The position numbers and the translations under genes were made by a program. The notes beneath the pieces were generated by a model. The model was not told the DNA's origin and did not search any database. It was given only the letters and a program-made list of their open reading frames with translations. Below are positions 18,785 through 27,681 of a stretch of DNA of 64,000 bases, piece after piece. The stretch's first letter is position 1; each line of letters begins with the position of its first letter. The stretch is from Ralstonia sp. UNC404CL21Col (GTDB lineage Bacteria; Pseudomonadota; Gammaproteobacteria; Burkholderiales; Burkholderiaceae): NCBI RefSeq assembly GCF_000620465.1, contig NZ_JIBE01000004.1:744001-808000 (forward strand), written 5' to 3'.

Positions 18785-19303
18785 ATGAGCAAGCGCACCC
18801 CTGTTGCCACCCAGGAACACGACACATCCGCCAACGCGCCCGCCATTCCGGAGCCCGGCCAAGGCAAACGCGGCGAAGAGGGCTATCTTGGCTACCTGCT
18901 GCGCCAAGCCAGCGCCGCGCAGCGGTTGCGCATGGAGCGCGCCATGGCCGACGTGGGCGTCACACTGCCGCAATTCCTGGTGCTCACGATGCTCCGCGCC
19001 TACCCGGGCATCTCGAATGCCGACCTCGCCCGGCTCGCCATGCTGACGCCCCAGACGGTGAGCGTGATCGTCACCAACCTGGAGCGCAGCGGCGCTATCA
19101 CCCGCCGGCCCCACGCCGTGCACGGCCGGATCCAGCACATCGACGTCACGCCGGAAGGTTCCGAGCTGCTCGCCGCGTGCCGAGACCGCTCTGGCGGCAT
19201 CGAGCAGGATCTGGTCAATGGGTTCACGCCGGAAGAAGAAGAGGTGGTAAGGCGCTGGCTCGTACACGTCGCCAAGCTGGGCACCGAGAAACCTGCCGCC
19301 TGA
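18785..19303 (+). CDS. MarR family transcriptional regulator
   Basis: 172 residues. Winged helix at about 50-130: LPQFLVLTMLRAYPGISNAD, recognition helix around TPQTVSVIVTNLERSG, wing around RRPHAVHGRIQHIDVT. It is divergent from the AhpD-like/GNAT/azoreductase operon with a double palindrome between them, so it most likely represses that operon and itself in the absence of an aromatic, quinone or oxidant signal. One cysteine (AACRD, near residue 139) is present. The ATG is only 9 nt from the palindromes and has no ribosome site, so the message may be leaderless or nearly so. Confidence 0.88.
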   Translation: MSKRTPVATQEHDTSANAPAIPEPGQGKRGEEGYLGYLLRQASAAQRLRMERAMADVGVTLPQFLVLTMLRAYPGISNADLARLAMLTPQTVSVIVTNLERSGAITRRPHAVHGRIQHIDVTPEGSELLAACRDRSGGIEQDLVNGFTPEEEEVVRRWLVHVAKLGTEKPAA

Positions 19304-19377
19304 TCCGAGGCCGGTTTTTTTCCTGCCGCCGCCACGGATGTCCTTGACTTCTGGATGGCCGCCACTATCATGCGATG

Positions 19378-19394
19378 TATCTTAAGATATATCT
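19378..19394. promoter_or_regulatory. Palindromic operator before the PadR/YqjI-like gene
   Basis: TATCTTAAGATA (19378-19389) is a perfect 12-bp palindrome overlapping a second, AGATATATCT (19385-19394). It ends 25 bp before the regulator's start codon and sits in an AT-rich promoter, so it is the likely autoregulatory site of the protein encoded next. Confidence 0.65.
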
Positions 19395-19419
19395 GATGAT
19401 GCTCTTCAGGAGAACGGCA

Positions 19420-20088
19420 ATGCGCGGATGGTTTGGACATCACCCCAGAATGTGGATTGAGAAACACTTCATGATGGGCCGGCACGGTCATGGCGGCCAT
19501 GGTTTCGGGCGCGGCATGGGCGGCTTTGGCGGCCCCGGCGGCTACGGAGAAGGCGATGACGAGGGCGGCAGCCCCTGGCGTGGCCGACGGCTCAGTTCAG
19601 CCGATCTGCAACTGGTGCTGCTGGCGCTCCTGAAAGGCACCCCGCGCCACGGCTATGAGTTGATCAAGGCGGTGGAAGAGCACTCGCTTGGTTTCTACAC
19701 GCCAAGCCCGGGCATGGTCTACCCGGCCCTGTCGTACCTGGAAGATCACGGTTTTGCTTCCGTCACCGTCGAAGGCAACAAGAAGCGCTACGGCATCACG
19801 CCCGAAGGCGAAGCTTGGCTGGCCGAGCGCCAGAACAGCGCCGACGCCATCCTCGCGCAGCTGCGCGCCATGGGTGAGCGCGTCAAGCGCATGAACGAAG
19901 CCATGGCCTTCGACCGCGAAACCGACAACGCCGCCGAATGGACGGACACAGGCCACGACCCGCTGCGCACCGCGCGCTGGCGCCTGAAGTTTGCCCTCAT
20001 GGAAAAACGCTTCGCTTCGCGCGAAGAACAGCAACGCGTGGCAGACATCCTGCTACGTGCCCTCAAGGAAATCACCGGCGAGCGGTAA
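19420..20088 (+). CDS. PadR family regulator with His/Gly-rich N-terminus (YqjI-like)
   Basis: 222 residues from MRGWFGHHPRMWIEKHF; AGGAG lies 7 nt upstream, deciding this start over the one at 19375. Residues 7-45 are rich in His and Gly (GRHGHGGHGFGRG), then a PadR winged helix at about 60-135 (LQLVLLALLKGTPRHGYELI, then TPSPGMVYPALSYLEDHG) and a helical dimer arm. E. coli YqjI has the same plan: its His-rich N-terminus binds nickel or iron and it represses the ferric reductase gene yqjH. Here the YqjH-like gene follows on the same strand 120 bp downstream rather than being divergent. A palindromic operator precedes the gene. Metal specificity is inferred. Confidence 0.82.
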   Translation: MRGWFGHHPRMWIEKHFMMGRHGHGGHGFGRGMGGFGGPGGYGEGDDEGGSPWRGRRLSSADLQLVLLALLKGTPRHGYELIKAVEEHSLGFYTPSPGMVYPALSYLEDHGFASVTVEGNKKRYGITPEGEAWLAERQNSADAILAQLRAMGERVKRMNEAMAFDRETDNAAEWTDTGHDPLRTARWRLKFALMEKRFASREEQQRVADILLRALKEITGER

Positions 20089-20208
20089 GCGGCCAGCAGC
20101 ATCTGTTCAGCCGCCCCGGGCGATGTTCGGTCGCCCGGGCCACCGCGTCGGTCCAGTCGGTTCATTCCGCAGCCATCTATGTTTGCCTTCAATCGCACAC
20201 AAGGTCTC

Positions 20209-21000
20209 ATGTCGCAGCTGCTCAGTTCTGTCAAACCCGCCACACGCCGCGTGCGTGTGCGCGCCATCCATACGTTGTCGCCCCGCATGCGCCGCGTGGT
20301 CTTTACCGGCGTGGCCGCCACGGATCTCGAGGATCTCGCCGAGGCGCCCCCCGGCGCCGCCATCAAGCTGATGTTTCCGCACGATCGCGCGGGCAGCGGC
20401 CGAACGCTCGGTCGGGCCTACACCATCCGCCGCTATCACGCGGCGCGCGGCGAACTCGAAATCGATTTCGTCGTGCACGACGAAACGCCCGCAGCCCAGC
20501 ACGGCCCTGCCGCACGCTGGCTCGAGCATGCCGCGCCCGGCGATGAAGTCGAATTTGCTGGCCCGAAGCGCGGTTTCCGTGCCGATCCCGCCGCGCCTTG
20601 GACGCTGCTCATCGGCGACGAAACCGCGTTGCCTGCGATCTTCGCGATCCTGGAGACGCTGCCTGAGCACGCGCAGGTGCTGACCTACATCGCCATTGGC
20701 GACGCCCGCGCCCGGCTGCCGCTGGAAGGCGCCTTGGCCGCGCACCCGCGCAGCCGCAACATCCATTGGGTGGAAAGCGACACGGCGCACGCCGGCGCCA
20801 TGATGGTCGGAGCGCTCAGCGCGCAAGCCATGCCGGCCGGCACGCCGCAGGTGTTCCTGGCCGGCGAGGCGTCGTTGCTCAAGCAGGTGCGCACGCTGCT
20901 CGAGGGCGCCTGGGCCGTCCCGCACGACGCCATCGACGCCAAGGGCTACTGGACAGCCGGCCTCTCGCGTGAAGAACGCAAGGCGAGCGAGGCGCGCTGA
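20209..21000 (+). CDS. Siderophore-interacting protein / NADPH-dependent ferric-chelate reductase (YqjH-like)
   Basis: 263 residues from MSQLLSSVKPATRRVRV; AAGG lies 4 nt before this ATG, while the ATG at 20179 has no ribosome site. The N-terminal half is an FAD-binding beta-barrel (GRTLGRAYTIRRY, the flavin-stacking RxYT, near 75; FVVHDETPAAQHGPAARWLE in the SIP region near 100), and the C-terminal half is the SIP NADPH domain (WTLLIGDETALPAI near 140, VFLAGEASLLKQVR near 225). It reduces ferric siderophores in the cytoplasm to release iron. Placement after a YqjI-like metal sensor supports metal-dependent control. Confidence 0.87.
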   Translation: MSQLLSSVKPATRRVRVRAIHTLSPRMRRVVFTGVAATDLEDLAEAPPGAAIKLMFPHDRAGSGRTLGRAYTIRRYHAARGELEIDFVVHDETPAAQHGPAARWLEHAAPGDEVEFAGPKRGFRADPAAPWTLLIGDETALPAIFAILETLPEHAQVLTYIAIGDARARLPLEGALAAHPRSRNIHWVESDTAHAGAMMVGALSAQAMPAGTPQVFLAGEASLLKQVRTLLEGAWAVPHDAIDAKGYWTAGLSREERKASEAR

Positions 21001-21013
21001 TCTTCGCGTCGCG

Positions 21014-21277
21014 TCAGGTCGCGACTTCTGCCTGGGGTGTGGTGCCCCTCACCCACTCCCGCAACAGGCGCTGCCCGTGCAGCAGCGCCGCGTCCATCGC
21101 TTCGCGCGGCGAGCCGAAGGTGCATCCGGGCCGCACCGGCTGCGAGCCCGACAACGATTGCCCTTCGGCCCCGCGAAACACCACCTCCACGCGTGCCTCC
21201 CAGCCCCGCCCGCCGGCAGGCACCACGCGCGGGACGATTTCAACGTCTCCACAGATCTTGTGCACTCGTTCCTCCAT
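21014..21277 (-). CDS. Small hypothetical protein
   Basis: 87 residues from MEERVHKICGDVEIVPRVVP, with a CAGG ribosome-like site about 9 nt upstream. Predicted mainly beta at the start (two strands, WEARVEVVFRG) and a helix (SPREAMDAALLHGQRLLREW) at the end, a plan seen in many small Burkholderiaceae proteins of unknown role. Convergent with the SIP gene, 13 bp apart. Codon use looks genuine, but I recognise no family. The frame extends upstream to 21361 without good start signals. Confidence 0.5.
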   Translation of the reverse strand: MEERVHKICGDVEIVPRVVPAGGRGWEARVEVVFRGAEGQSLSGSQPVRPGCTFGSPREAMDAALLHGQRLLREWVRGTTPQAEVAT

Positions 21278-21480
21278 CTGCAGCGCCTGGACGGCGCATT
21301 GCCAGCAACGTAGCAACGGCCATGCCAATCTGCGCCGCGCCCGGAATTTGATCCAGATCAACTCGCGGCGCCGGCATCACCTTTAGGCCGCCCGCAGCAT
21401 GCCGATGCAAAGAAGGACAGCGAGCCTTTCAAGCTCACGCCTCCTTCCGATACTCCGCGCCCACGAAGCGCGGCACCACC

Positions 21481-23070
21481 ATGCGCAAGAACCTGCCGGT
21501 CACCCCAGCCGAAACCGCCCTCAACCCGACGGACTACCTCATCTCCCGCACCGATCTCAAAGGCCGCATCGTCTTCGCCAATCCGGCGTTCGTGCGCATC
21601 AGCGGCTACACGCAGGAAGAGCTGGTCGGTGCGCCCCACAATCTCGTGCGCCACCCCGACATGCCCGAAGCCGCCTTCGCCGATTTGTGGGCCACGCTGC
21701 AAGCCGGCAAGGCGTGGCGCGGCTTCGTCAAGAACCGCCGCAAGGACGGCGGCTTCTACTGGGTGCTGGCCAACGTGACGCCGGTGTTTCAGAACAACGT
21801 GGTGGTCGGCTATACGTCGGTGCGTTCCATGGCGACGCCTGCGCAGATCGCGCGCGCGCAACGCGCCTATACCGCCATCAACGAAGGCGACACGTCGTAC
21901 ACCGTGCGCGCGGGCCGCATTCTGCGCACGGGATGGCGGCGCGCCGTCAATCTGTTCCAGATCGACAGCCTGCGCTTCAAGGTGATCGGGCTGCAGACGC
22001 TGATTGCATCGGCCATCCTGATCGGCACGGGATGGGCGCACATCGCGCTGGAAGCCGCCGATCTGCATGGCGCAGCGTGGCTCGTGTTCAGCCGCGACTG
22101 GCTGTGGCTCACCGGCGTGGGTTGCGCCGGGCTGGCGACGATGTCAGGCGTGCTGCTTGCACGCACGCTGATCCGACCGCTGGAAGAAGCCGCCACGCTT
22201 GCCACGCGACTGGCCGCCGGCGACCTGACCACCGTGGTCGAAGTCCGCTCCAGCGACGAGCTGGGCGAAGTCATGCGCGCCATGGGCACCATGCGCGCAA
22301 GCCTGTCGTCGATCGTGCGCGACATCCAGGACGGCGCCGCCAACGTCGCGCACAGCACGCTGCAGATTTCCGCCGGCAACCATGACCTCTCCGCCCGTAC
22401 CGAGCAGCAGGCCGCCGCGCTGGAAGAAACCGCATCGAGCATGGAGGAGCTGACATCGATGGTCGCGCAGAATGCCGACCACGCCCGTGCCGCCAGCGCC
22501 CTCGCCGAAGAGGCCTCCACGATCGCGGCCGACGGCGGCCAGGTCGTGCAGCGCGTGGTGCAAACCATGGACGCCATCCGCGCCGACAGCCAGCGCGTGA
22601 CCGAGATCATCGCCACCATCGAAAGCATCGCGTTCCAGACCAACATCCTTGCGCTGAACGCCGCGGTGGAAGCCGCCCGCGCGGGCGAAGAAGGCCGGGG
22701 CTTTGCAGTCGTTGCCGGCGAGGTGCGCAGTCTCGCTCAACGCAGCGCGCAGGCCGCCGCACAGAGCAAGGAGATCATCCGCGCATCCGACCAGTCCGTG
22801 CGCGACGGCGTTGATCTCGTCCACAAGGCCGGCGCCACCATGACGCAGATCGTGCAATCGGTGCAGACCGTCACGCAGCTCATGTCGGAAATCTCCGCCA
22901 GCTCGCGCGAGCAGAGCAGCGGCATTGCGCAGATCAATGCGTCGGTTTCGCAGCTCGATGGGGTTACGCAGCAGAACGCCACGCTGGTGGAAGAAGCGGC
23001 GGCCGCCACGTCGGTGCTGGCCCGCCAGTCGGAAGACCTGAAGCACGCCATCGCCGTGTTCCGCGCGTAG
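21481..23070 (+). CDS. PAS-domain methyl-accepting chemotaxis protein (Aer-like)
   Basis: 529 residues. An N-terminal cytoplasmic PAS domain (about 15-130, with [20 protein letters not shown] and the Aer-typical [20 protein letters not shown]) is followed by two membrane segments (about 166-188 and 205-227), HAMP (about 228-280) and the kinase-control hairpin with [20 protein letters not shown] near 395. The plan is that of Aer, which holds FAD in PAS and reads the redox state for aerotaxis. No CheR-binding pentapeptide ends the protein. No chemotaxis genes adjoin, so it is an orphan receptor. Convergent with the next gene, 21 bp apart. Confidence 0.9.
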   Translation: MRKNLPVTPAETALNPTDYLISRTDLKGRIVFANPAFVRISGYTQEELVGAPHNLVRHPDMPEAAFADLWATLQAGKAWRGFVKNRRKDGGFYWVLANVTPVFQNNVVVGYTSVRSMATPAQIARAQRAYTAINEGDTSYTVRAGRILRTGWRRAVNLFQIDSLRFKVIGLQTLIASAILIGTGWAHIALEAADLHGAAWLVFSRDWLWLTGVGCAGLATMSGVLLARTLIRPLEEAATLATRLAAGDLTTVVEVRSSDELGEVMRAMGTMRASLSSIVRDIQDGAANVAHSTLQISAGNHDLSARTEQQAAALEETASSMEELTSMVAQNADHARAASALAEEASTIAADGGQVVQRVVQTMDAIRADSQRVTEIIATIESIAFQTNILALNAAVEAARAGEEGRGFAVVAGEVRSLAQRSAQAAAQSKEIIRASDQSVRDGVDLVHKAGATMTQIVQSVQTVTQLMSEISASSREQSSGIAQINASVSQLDGVTQQNATLVEEAAAATSVLARQSEDLKHAIAVFRA

Positions 23071-23091
23071 CGCCGCAGCGGCAGCGCTGCC

Positions 23092-26000
23092 TTACACGGT
23101 GAAGCGCGTGTCGCGTTCCAGCAAGGCCGTCACCGCCTCAGGCAACAGCGGCTCGCTGAAGTAATAGCCCTGCAGCACGTCGCATTGGTGGGAGGCCAGG
23201 AAGGCCGATTGCGCAGCATCTTCCACGCCTTCGGCACACACCTTCACGCCAAGGTTGTGGGCGAGCACCACGACGGTCGTGCAGATGGCAGCATCGTTGG
23301 AATCGCGATCGATGTCCTTGACGAAGGCGCGGTCGATCTTGATGAGGTCGATCGGCAAGCGCTTCAGATACGCCAGGCTCGAATACCCCGTGCCGAAATC
23401 GTCGATGGCAATGCGCACGCCAAGCTGGCGAATGGCCGTGAGGTCTTCAATGGTGCGCTCGGTGCCTTCCATCAGCATCGACTCGGTCACTTCCAATTCA
23501 AGGAAGCCGGAGCCGAGGCCGTACTGGCGCTGCAGCTTGAGCAGCGTCGGCAGCACGGTGCCGCGCTTGAACTGCAGCGGCGACACGTTCACCGCGAGCG
23601 TCAGGTCATCAGCCAGGCCGCGCTTGTGCCATTCGGCGCGTTGCTGCGCGGCTTCGGTCAAGACCCAGTTGCCGATCTCGACGATCAGCCCGCTCTCTTC
23701 GGCCACCGGAATGAACGCAGCCGGCGGCAGCAATCCGCGCGTCGGGTGAATCCAGCGAATCAGCGCTTCCAGCCCGCACACGCGGCCGGTTTTGGTGTCG
23801 ATCTGTGGCTGGTACAGCAAGCGGAACTGGCCCTGCTCCAGCGCAGCACGAATCTGGTGCTCCAGATTCAGCCGGTACGACACGCCGATATCCATTTCCG
23901 GCGCGAAGAATTCCAGGCGGTTGCGGCCGTTCTGTTTGGCGTAGTACATCGCCATTTCGGCATGGCGGATGAGGCTATCGGCGTCGGCGCCGTGCGCCGG
24001 GTATTCGGCCACGCCGATGCTTGCCGTCACGAACACCTCGTGCCCTTCCACACGCACCGGCTCGGCAAACAGATCAAAGCCGAAGTCGACGCCGCGCGAA
24101 CCGGCGTGCGAGATCACCAATGCAAACACGTCGCCGCCAAAGCGTGCAACGGTGTCCACCGTATCGGCGGCATCGCGCAGGCGCTCGGCCACCCGGCGCA
24201 GCACCTCGTCGCCCAGCAGGTGGCCGAGGCTGTCGTTGACGACCTTGAAACGATCGATATTGACGAGCGCGACATAGAAGCGGCTGCGCTGGCGGGCGGC
24301 CATTTCCACCGACTGCTGCACCCGGTCGGCTAGCAGCGTGCGGTTGGGCAGCCCCGTGAGGGGGTCGATGGTGGCGTGCTGGGCCAGGCGCGTGCGCGTC
24401 ATCTCTTGCTCGGTCACGTCATCCTGGATGCCGACGTAGTGCGTCACCGCGCCCTTGGCGTCGCGCACCGGCGAGAGCAGGAAGTTGTTCAGGAACGCGT
24501 GGCCGTCCTTGCGGAAATTGCGCAGCAGCACGCGGATCTCGCTCTCGTCGCGCAGCGCGGTCCGCACCTCGTTCAGCGCGGGCTGCCCAGGCTCGGACGA
24601 ATGCAGGAAGCGCGCGTTGCGGCCCAGCACTTCTTCTGCGCGATACCCCGTCATGCGCTCGAAGCCGGGGTTCACATACACGATCGGCAGGTCAGGCTCC
24701 TGTGCGTCGGCCACGGTAATGCCCGACGGCACCGATTCGACCACGCGGCGCAGCAGGCGCAGCTGCTCGTCGGATTCACGCCGCTCGGTGATGTCCTGCA
24801 TGGTGCCGAACAGCGCGATGACCTCGTCGCGCTCGTTGCGCTCGATGTTGCCGCGCGAAAGCACCCAGCGGTGCTCACCGTCGCGGCGGATCATCTCCAG
24901 CTCCAGCGAGTACGGCTCTCCTTCGGTTACGGCGCGGCTCGCGGCATCGCGCAGACGGTTATAGCTGTCGGCGGTAAAGAACTGCGCCTGCTGGGCGAAG
25001 GCCGGCGGCGCACCGGGCGGCATGCCCGTCAACACGTACATGCCCGACGACCATGTCGTCGAGTCACGCAGCACATCCCAGCGCCAACTGCCGAGGAGCG
25101 CAATCTGCTCCGCCACGCTCAGGTTCGCTTCGCTGCTGCGCAGTTCCTGCTCGATCGCGGAGCGCTGCGAGATGTCGGTCACCCCGCCGACCATGCGCAC
25201 GGCGCGGCCGTCCTGATCGCGATACAGGCTCGCGCGAATTTCCACCGTGCGCGTGGCGCGATTGGCGTCGATCACTCGGCAGACGTGCTGCCAGCTGTCA
25301 CGGTCCGAATTCAGTACGGCGCGCAGGTCCTGGGCGAAGGCATCGACATCGTCCGGATGTACGAACTGGTGGAAGGTCAGCGTGCGCGAGGTGCCGCCCC
25401 CGGTGCCATCGTCGTCGCCCTGGCCGAGCAGGGCATCGCTGCCCAGCAGCCGATGCAGGCTGGCGTTGGCCCAGGATTCGCCGGTCGCGATATCCCAGTC
25501 GAAGATCCAGTCGTTGGTCGCGCGCGCCACGCGCTGGAAGCGTTCGGTCAGGCGGTGGACCGTGGCGTCGTGGCGCTGGATGGCGGCGCGCATTTCGTTG
25601 AAGGTGCGCTCCAGCAGCGAGAGTTCATCGCGCGAGGCGCCGTGCTCGGGCACGCGCGCCGAAAAATCGCCGGTTGCGTAGTGGCGCGCGGCGTCGACGA
25701 GCGCGTCGATGCGCGGCATGACCATCCGCCGCAGCGCCATCTGGATCAGCGCGAGCAGCATCACGACCATCAGCAGAATGGCGCCCCCGCCGGCCAGCGT
25801 CACGTTGCGCTGCTGGCGAACGATGTCGGTGGCATCCACGCCGCGCACGATGCGCAGATGCCCGCCGGCAGCATGCGGCACCACCATGGCGGCGTAGGCG
25901 CGGCGCACGCCGTCGGTGTCGTCCAGCAGCAGCGGCTCGCCGGGCTGCTGCCCCGCCGAAGCCAGGAGCGGCCCGCGCACAACGGCCGGCACTTGCGCCG

Positions 26001-26643
26001 CAGCCAAGGTGCCGTGATTCGAGAGCACGTTGCCGTCCGCATCCACCAGATAGACCGGCGCTTCCGGCACGCCTTCAATGGCGGCCGCAATCAGCGCGCT
26101 TTGCCGTACGGCCGCATACGCCACGCCGCGGATGGCGCCGTCGCCGCCTGCCATCGGCCGCGCCAAAATCAGGACCGCCTGGCTGGAGGCGCGCCCGGTC
26201 ACGAACGTCGACAAGGAAGACCGCCCCGTCGCCAGGATCTCGTTCAGGTAAGGCCGGTCCGACAGATCGATGCCAAGCTTCGCTGTGTCCGGCGTGCATA
26301 CCAGCTTGCGGTGCACATCGATGATGCCGAGGTTCGCGAGTTCGCTCTGGTTATGGAAGACGCGGTTGACGAAGCTGCTGCACTCTTGCGGCTCCATGCG
26401 CAGCGCCGAATCGTCGGCAAGCACCACCGAGAGAAGCGTATTGGCGTTGGAGAGCACCATGCCGACGCGCGCCGCGGCGGCCTCCGTTTCGTGGGTCAGG
26501 TGCTGGGCAAGGTGGTCATTGAGCCGGTCACGGTAAAGCGCCACACCGGCAATCGCCACGACGATGGCCGGCAAGGCGGCCACCGCGGCCAAGGCGAGCA
26601 AGCGGCCGCGCAACGTGGTGGGAAAGAGAGCGTGCTTCGGCAC
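23092..26643 (-). CDS. Membrane sensor with PAS domains, degenerate GGDEF and intact EAL
   Basis: 1183 residues. Membrane helices at about 12-35 and 285-310 bracket a periplasmic sensor of the dCACHE type; HAMP follows to about 370. Three PAS domains span about 370-750. The third has the LOV pattern GRNARFLH near 674, with Ala where photosensing LOV domains have Cys, while RNFRKDG, FLNNF and GIQDDVT are kept. The GGDEF domain (about 760-920) reads RFGGDVF near 834, so the catalytic Glu is lost. The EAL domain (about 935-1175) keeps EAL, the DDFGTG metal loop and KIDRAFV. I infer a c-di-GMP phosphodiesterase controlled by periplasmic and flavin signals, not a cyclase. It is transcribed alone. 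Confidence 0.9.
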   Translation of the reverse strand: MPKHALFPTTLRGRLLALAAVAALPAIVVAIAGVALYRDRLNDHLAQHLTHETEAAAARVGMVLSNANTLLSVVLADDSALRMEPQECSSFVNRVFHNQSELANLGIIDVHRKLVCTPDTAKLGIDLSDRPYLNEILATGRSSLSTFVTGRASSQAVLILARPMAGGDGAIRGVAYAAVRQSALIAAAIEGVPEAPVYLVDADGNVLSNHGTLAAAQVPAVVRGPLLASAGQQPGEPLLLDDTDGVRRAYAAMVVPHAAGGHLRIVRGVDATDIVRQQRNVTLAGGGAILLMVVMLLALIQMALRRMVMPRIDALVDAARHYATGDFSARVPEHGASRDELSLLERTFNEMRAAIQRHDATVHRLTERFQRVARATNDWIFDWDIATGESWANASLHRLLGSDALLGQGDDDGTGGGTSRTLTFHQFVHPDDVDAFAQDLRAVLNSDRDSWQHVCRVIDANRATRTVEIRASLYRDQDGRAVRMVGGVTDISQRSAIEQELRSSEANLSVAEQIALLGSWRWDVLRDSTTWSSGMYVLTGMPPGAPPAFAQQAQFFTADSYNRLRDAASRAVTEGEPYSLELEMIRRDGEHRWVLSRGNIERNERDEVIALFGTMQDITERRESDEQLRLLRRVVESVPSGITVADAQEPDLPIVYVNPGFERMTGYRAEEVLGRNARFLHSSEPGQPALNEVRTALRDESEIRVLLRNFRKDGHAFLNNFLLSPVRDAKGAVTHYVGIQDDVTEQEMTRTRLAQHATIDPLTGLPNRTLLADRVQQSVEMAARQRSRFYVALVNIDRFKVVNDSLGHLLGDEVLRRVAERLRDAADTVDTVARFGGDVFALVISHAGSRGVDFGFDLFAEPVRVEGHEVFVTASIGVAEYPAHGADADSLIRHAEMAMYYAKQNGRNRLEFFAPEMDIGVSYRLNLEHQIRAALEQGQFRLLYQPQIDTKTGRVCGLEALIRWIHPTRGLLPPAAFIPVAEESGLIVEIGNWVLTEAAQQRAEWHKRGLADDLTLAVNVSPLQFKRGTVLPTLLKLQRQYGLGSGFLELEVTESMLMEGTERTIEDLTAIRQLGVRIAIDDFGTGYSSLAYLKRLPIDLIKIDRAFVKDIDRDSNDAAICTTVVVLAHNLGVKVCAEGVEDAAQSAFLASHQCDVLQGYYFSEPLLPEAVTALLERDTRFTV

Positions 26644-26998
26644 TTGAATGACCGGTAGAGCCTTATGTGGAGAGCGGATGCACTCTGCGGTTGCACGATG
26701 CGCGGCTCAAGGACCATCCCTCGGCGCACGATGCAGTTGCGGCATCGTGCCGGCTGACGGCTGACGCAGTGCGCAAGCATTTTGCTTGCAATTCCTATCG
26801 CACGCAACTTGTGGATAGTCTGTAGTCGACCCGGCCGCAAATCGGCGTGGCAGGCCGCGCGAGGGGTGATGGCAGTGTATGCAGTGTGGCGCGCCAACTG
26901 TCGTTGCCGCTGCCTTGGCCGACCGCGATGCACGTCCAGGGCTGCAGCATGGGCACCGCTTGGAGCAGGTCGCTGCGCGGGGCACGCGCCCATAGAAA
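26644..26998. other. Intergenic stretch upstream of the EAL gene, no gene seen
   Basis: About 355 bp that must hold the promoter of the minus-strand EAL gene. Open frames here (for example 26707-26985) have no start signal or family resemblance. A GCACGATGC-type inverted pair (26692-26700, 26726-26733) is the only local structure I notice. Confidence 0.4.
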
Positions 26999-27072
26999 AA
27001 GCCACCGGATAGCGGTATCCGGTGGCTTCAAGAATACGCTTTGAACGGGGAAGTTCAGCGCAGTTGAAGGAT
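26996..27072 (-). ncRNA. Candidate small RNA with its own terminator
   Basis: On the minus strand a perfect 13-bp hairpin (AAGCCACCGGATA, loop CCGC, 26999-27028) is followed by five T, a textbook terminator that ends no visible gene. Upstream, TTGGCC and TATCCT are 17 bp apart (27074-27102) and could be a promoter giving an RNA of about 70 nt with a small TGAAC/GTTCA hairpin. The promoter match is moderate. It could instead be the end of an unrecognised transcript from the feo promoter region. Confidence 0.35.
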
Positions 27073-27262
27073 AGGCAAGGCCCCCGGTCAGGCCAATACC
27101 CAGGATAGGGTAATTTGGGAAAAACCCTGCATGGGCAGCGGATTTGGTCGCTCGCCCCTTCCGCGTGTGCCTTCCGCACAACGCCCGGATCCGTAACAAC
27201 CGTCCTCCGAAATATCCATCCTGGCGACCAGGTGCCGCAGCCCGTCACATGGGATGTTGCGT

Positions 27263-27284
27263 TATAATGAAAACGATTCGCATT
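27263..27284 (+). promoter_or_regulatory. Fur-box promoter of feoABC-like operon
   Basis: A TATAAT -10 (27263-27268) overlaps AATGAAAACGATTCGCATT (27266-27284), a good match to the Fur box AATGCGAATGATTCGCATT seen in full at 31455. Fur with ferrous iron would cover the -10, repressing feo when iron is plentiful. The start codon of feoA is 42 bp on. Confidence 0.8.
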
Positions 27285-27326
27285 TAGCTTCTTTGCTGTA
27301 CCACGTTAAGTTAACGATCACGCACG

Positions 27327-27635
27327 ATGCGGCTTTCCGAGCTTTCCCGCCGGGCGACGGCGGTGGTGGATCACGTTGAAGACCGTGAACCCGCCGATCC
27401 CATCAGCCAACGCCTGCGCGAACTCGGGTTCGTGACGGGCGAAGAGGTGCGCGTGGTGGCCGTCGGTCCTTTCGGCGGCGACCCGCTCGTCGTGCAGGTG
27501 GGCTTTACCCGCTTTGCACTGCGCCGCCAGGAGGCTGCCCGCGTGCGCGTGCACGCCGAACCGGCCACGCAACCCGCCGCCGCCATCACCGCGCCCGAAA
27601 CGGCCCCGCCCGCAAAGGTGCGCGAGGCGGCATAG
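27327..27635 (+). CDS. feoA: Ferrous iron transport protein A
   Basis: 102 residues with an SH3-like FeoA domain (about 1-75: LRELGFVTGEEVRVVAVGP, then PLVVQVGFTRFALRRQEA), followed by a short Pro/Ala-rich tail. FeoA is a small cytoplasmic protein needed by the FeoB transporter, probably contacting its G domain. It is first in the operon, 46 bp before feoB, behind a Fur-box promoter. No strong ribosome site precedes the ATG. Confidence 0.92.
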   Translation: MRLSELSRRATAVVDHVEDREPADPISQRLRELGFVTGEEVRVVAVGPFGGDPLVVQVGFTRFALRRQEAARVRVHAEPATQPAAAITAPETAPPAKVREAA

Positions 27636-27681
27636 CCCGCCTCCCATTGCCGCAGCTTTACGGCTCCGCTTATCCGGCTTC

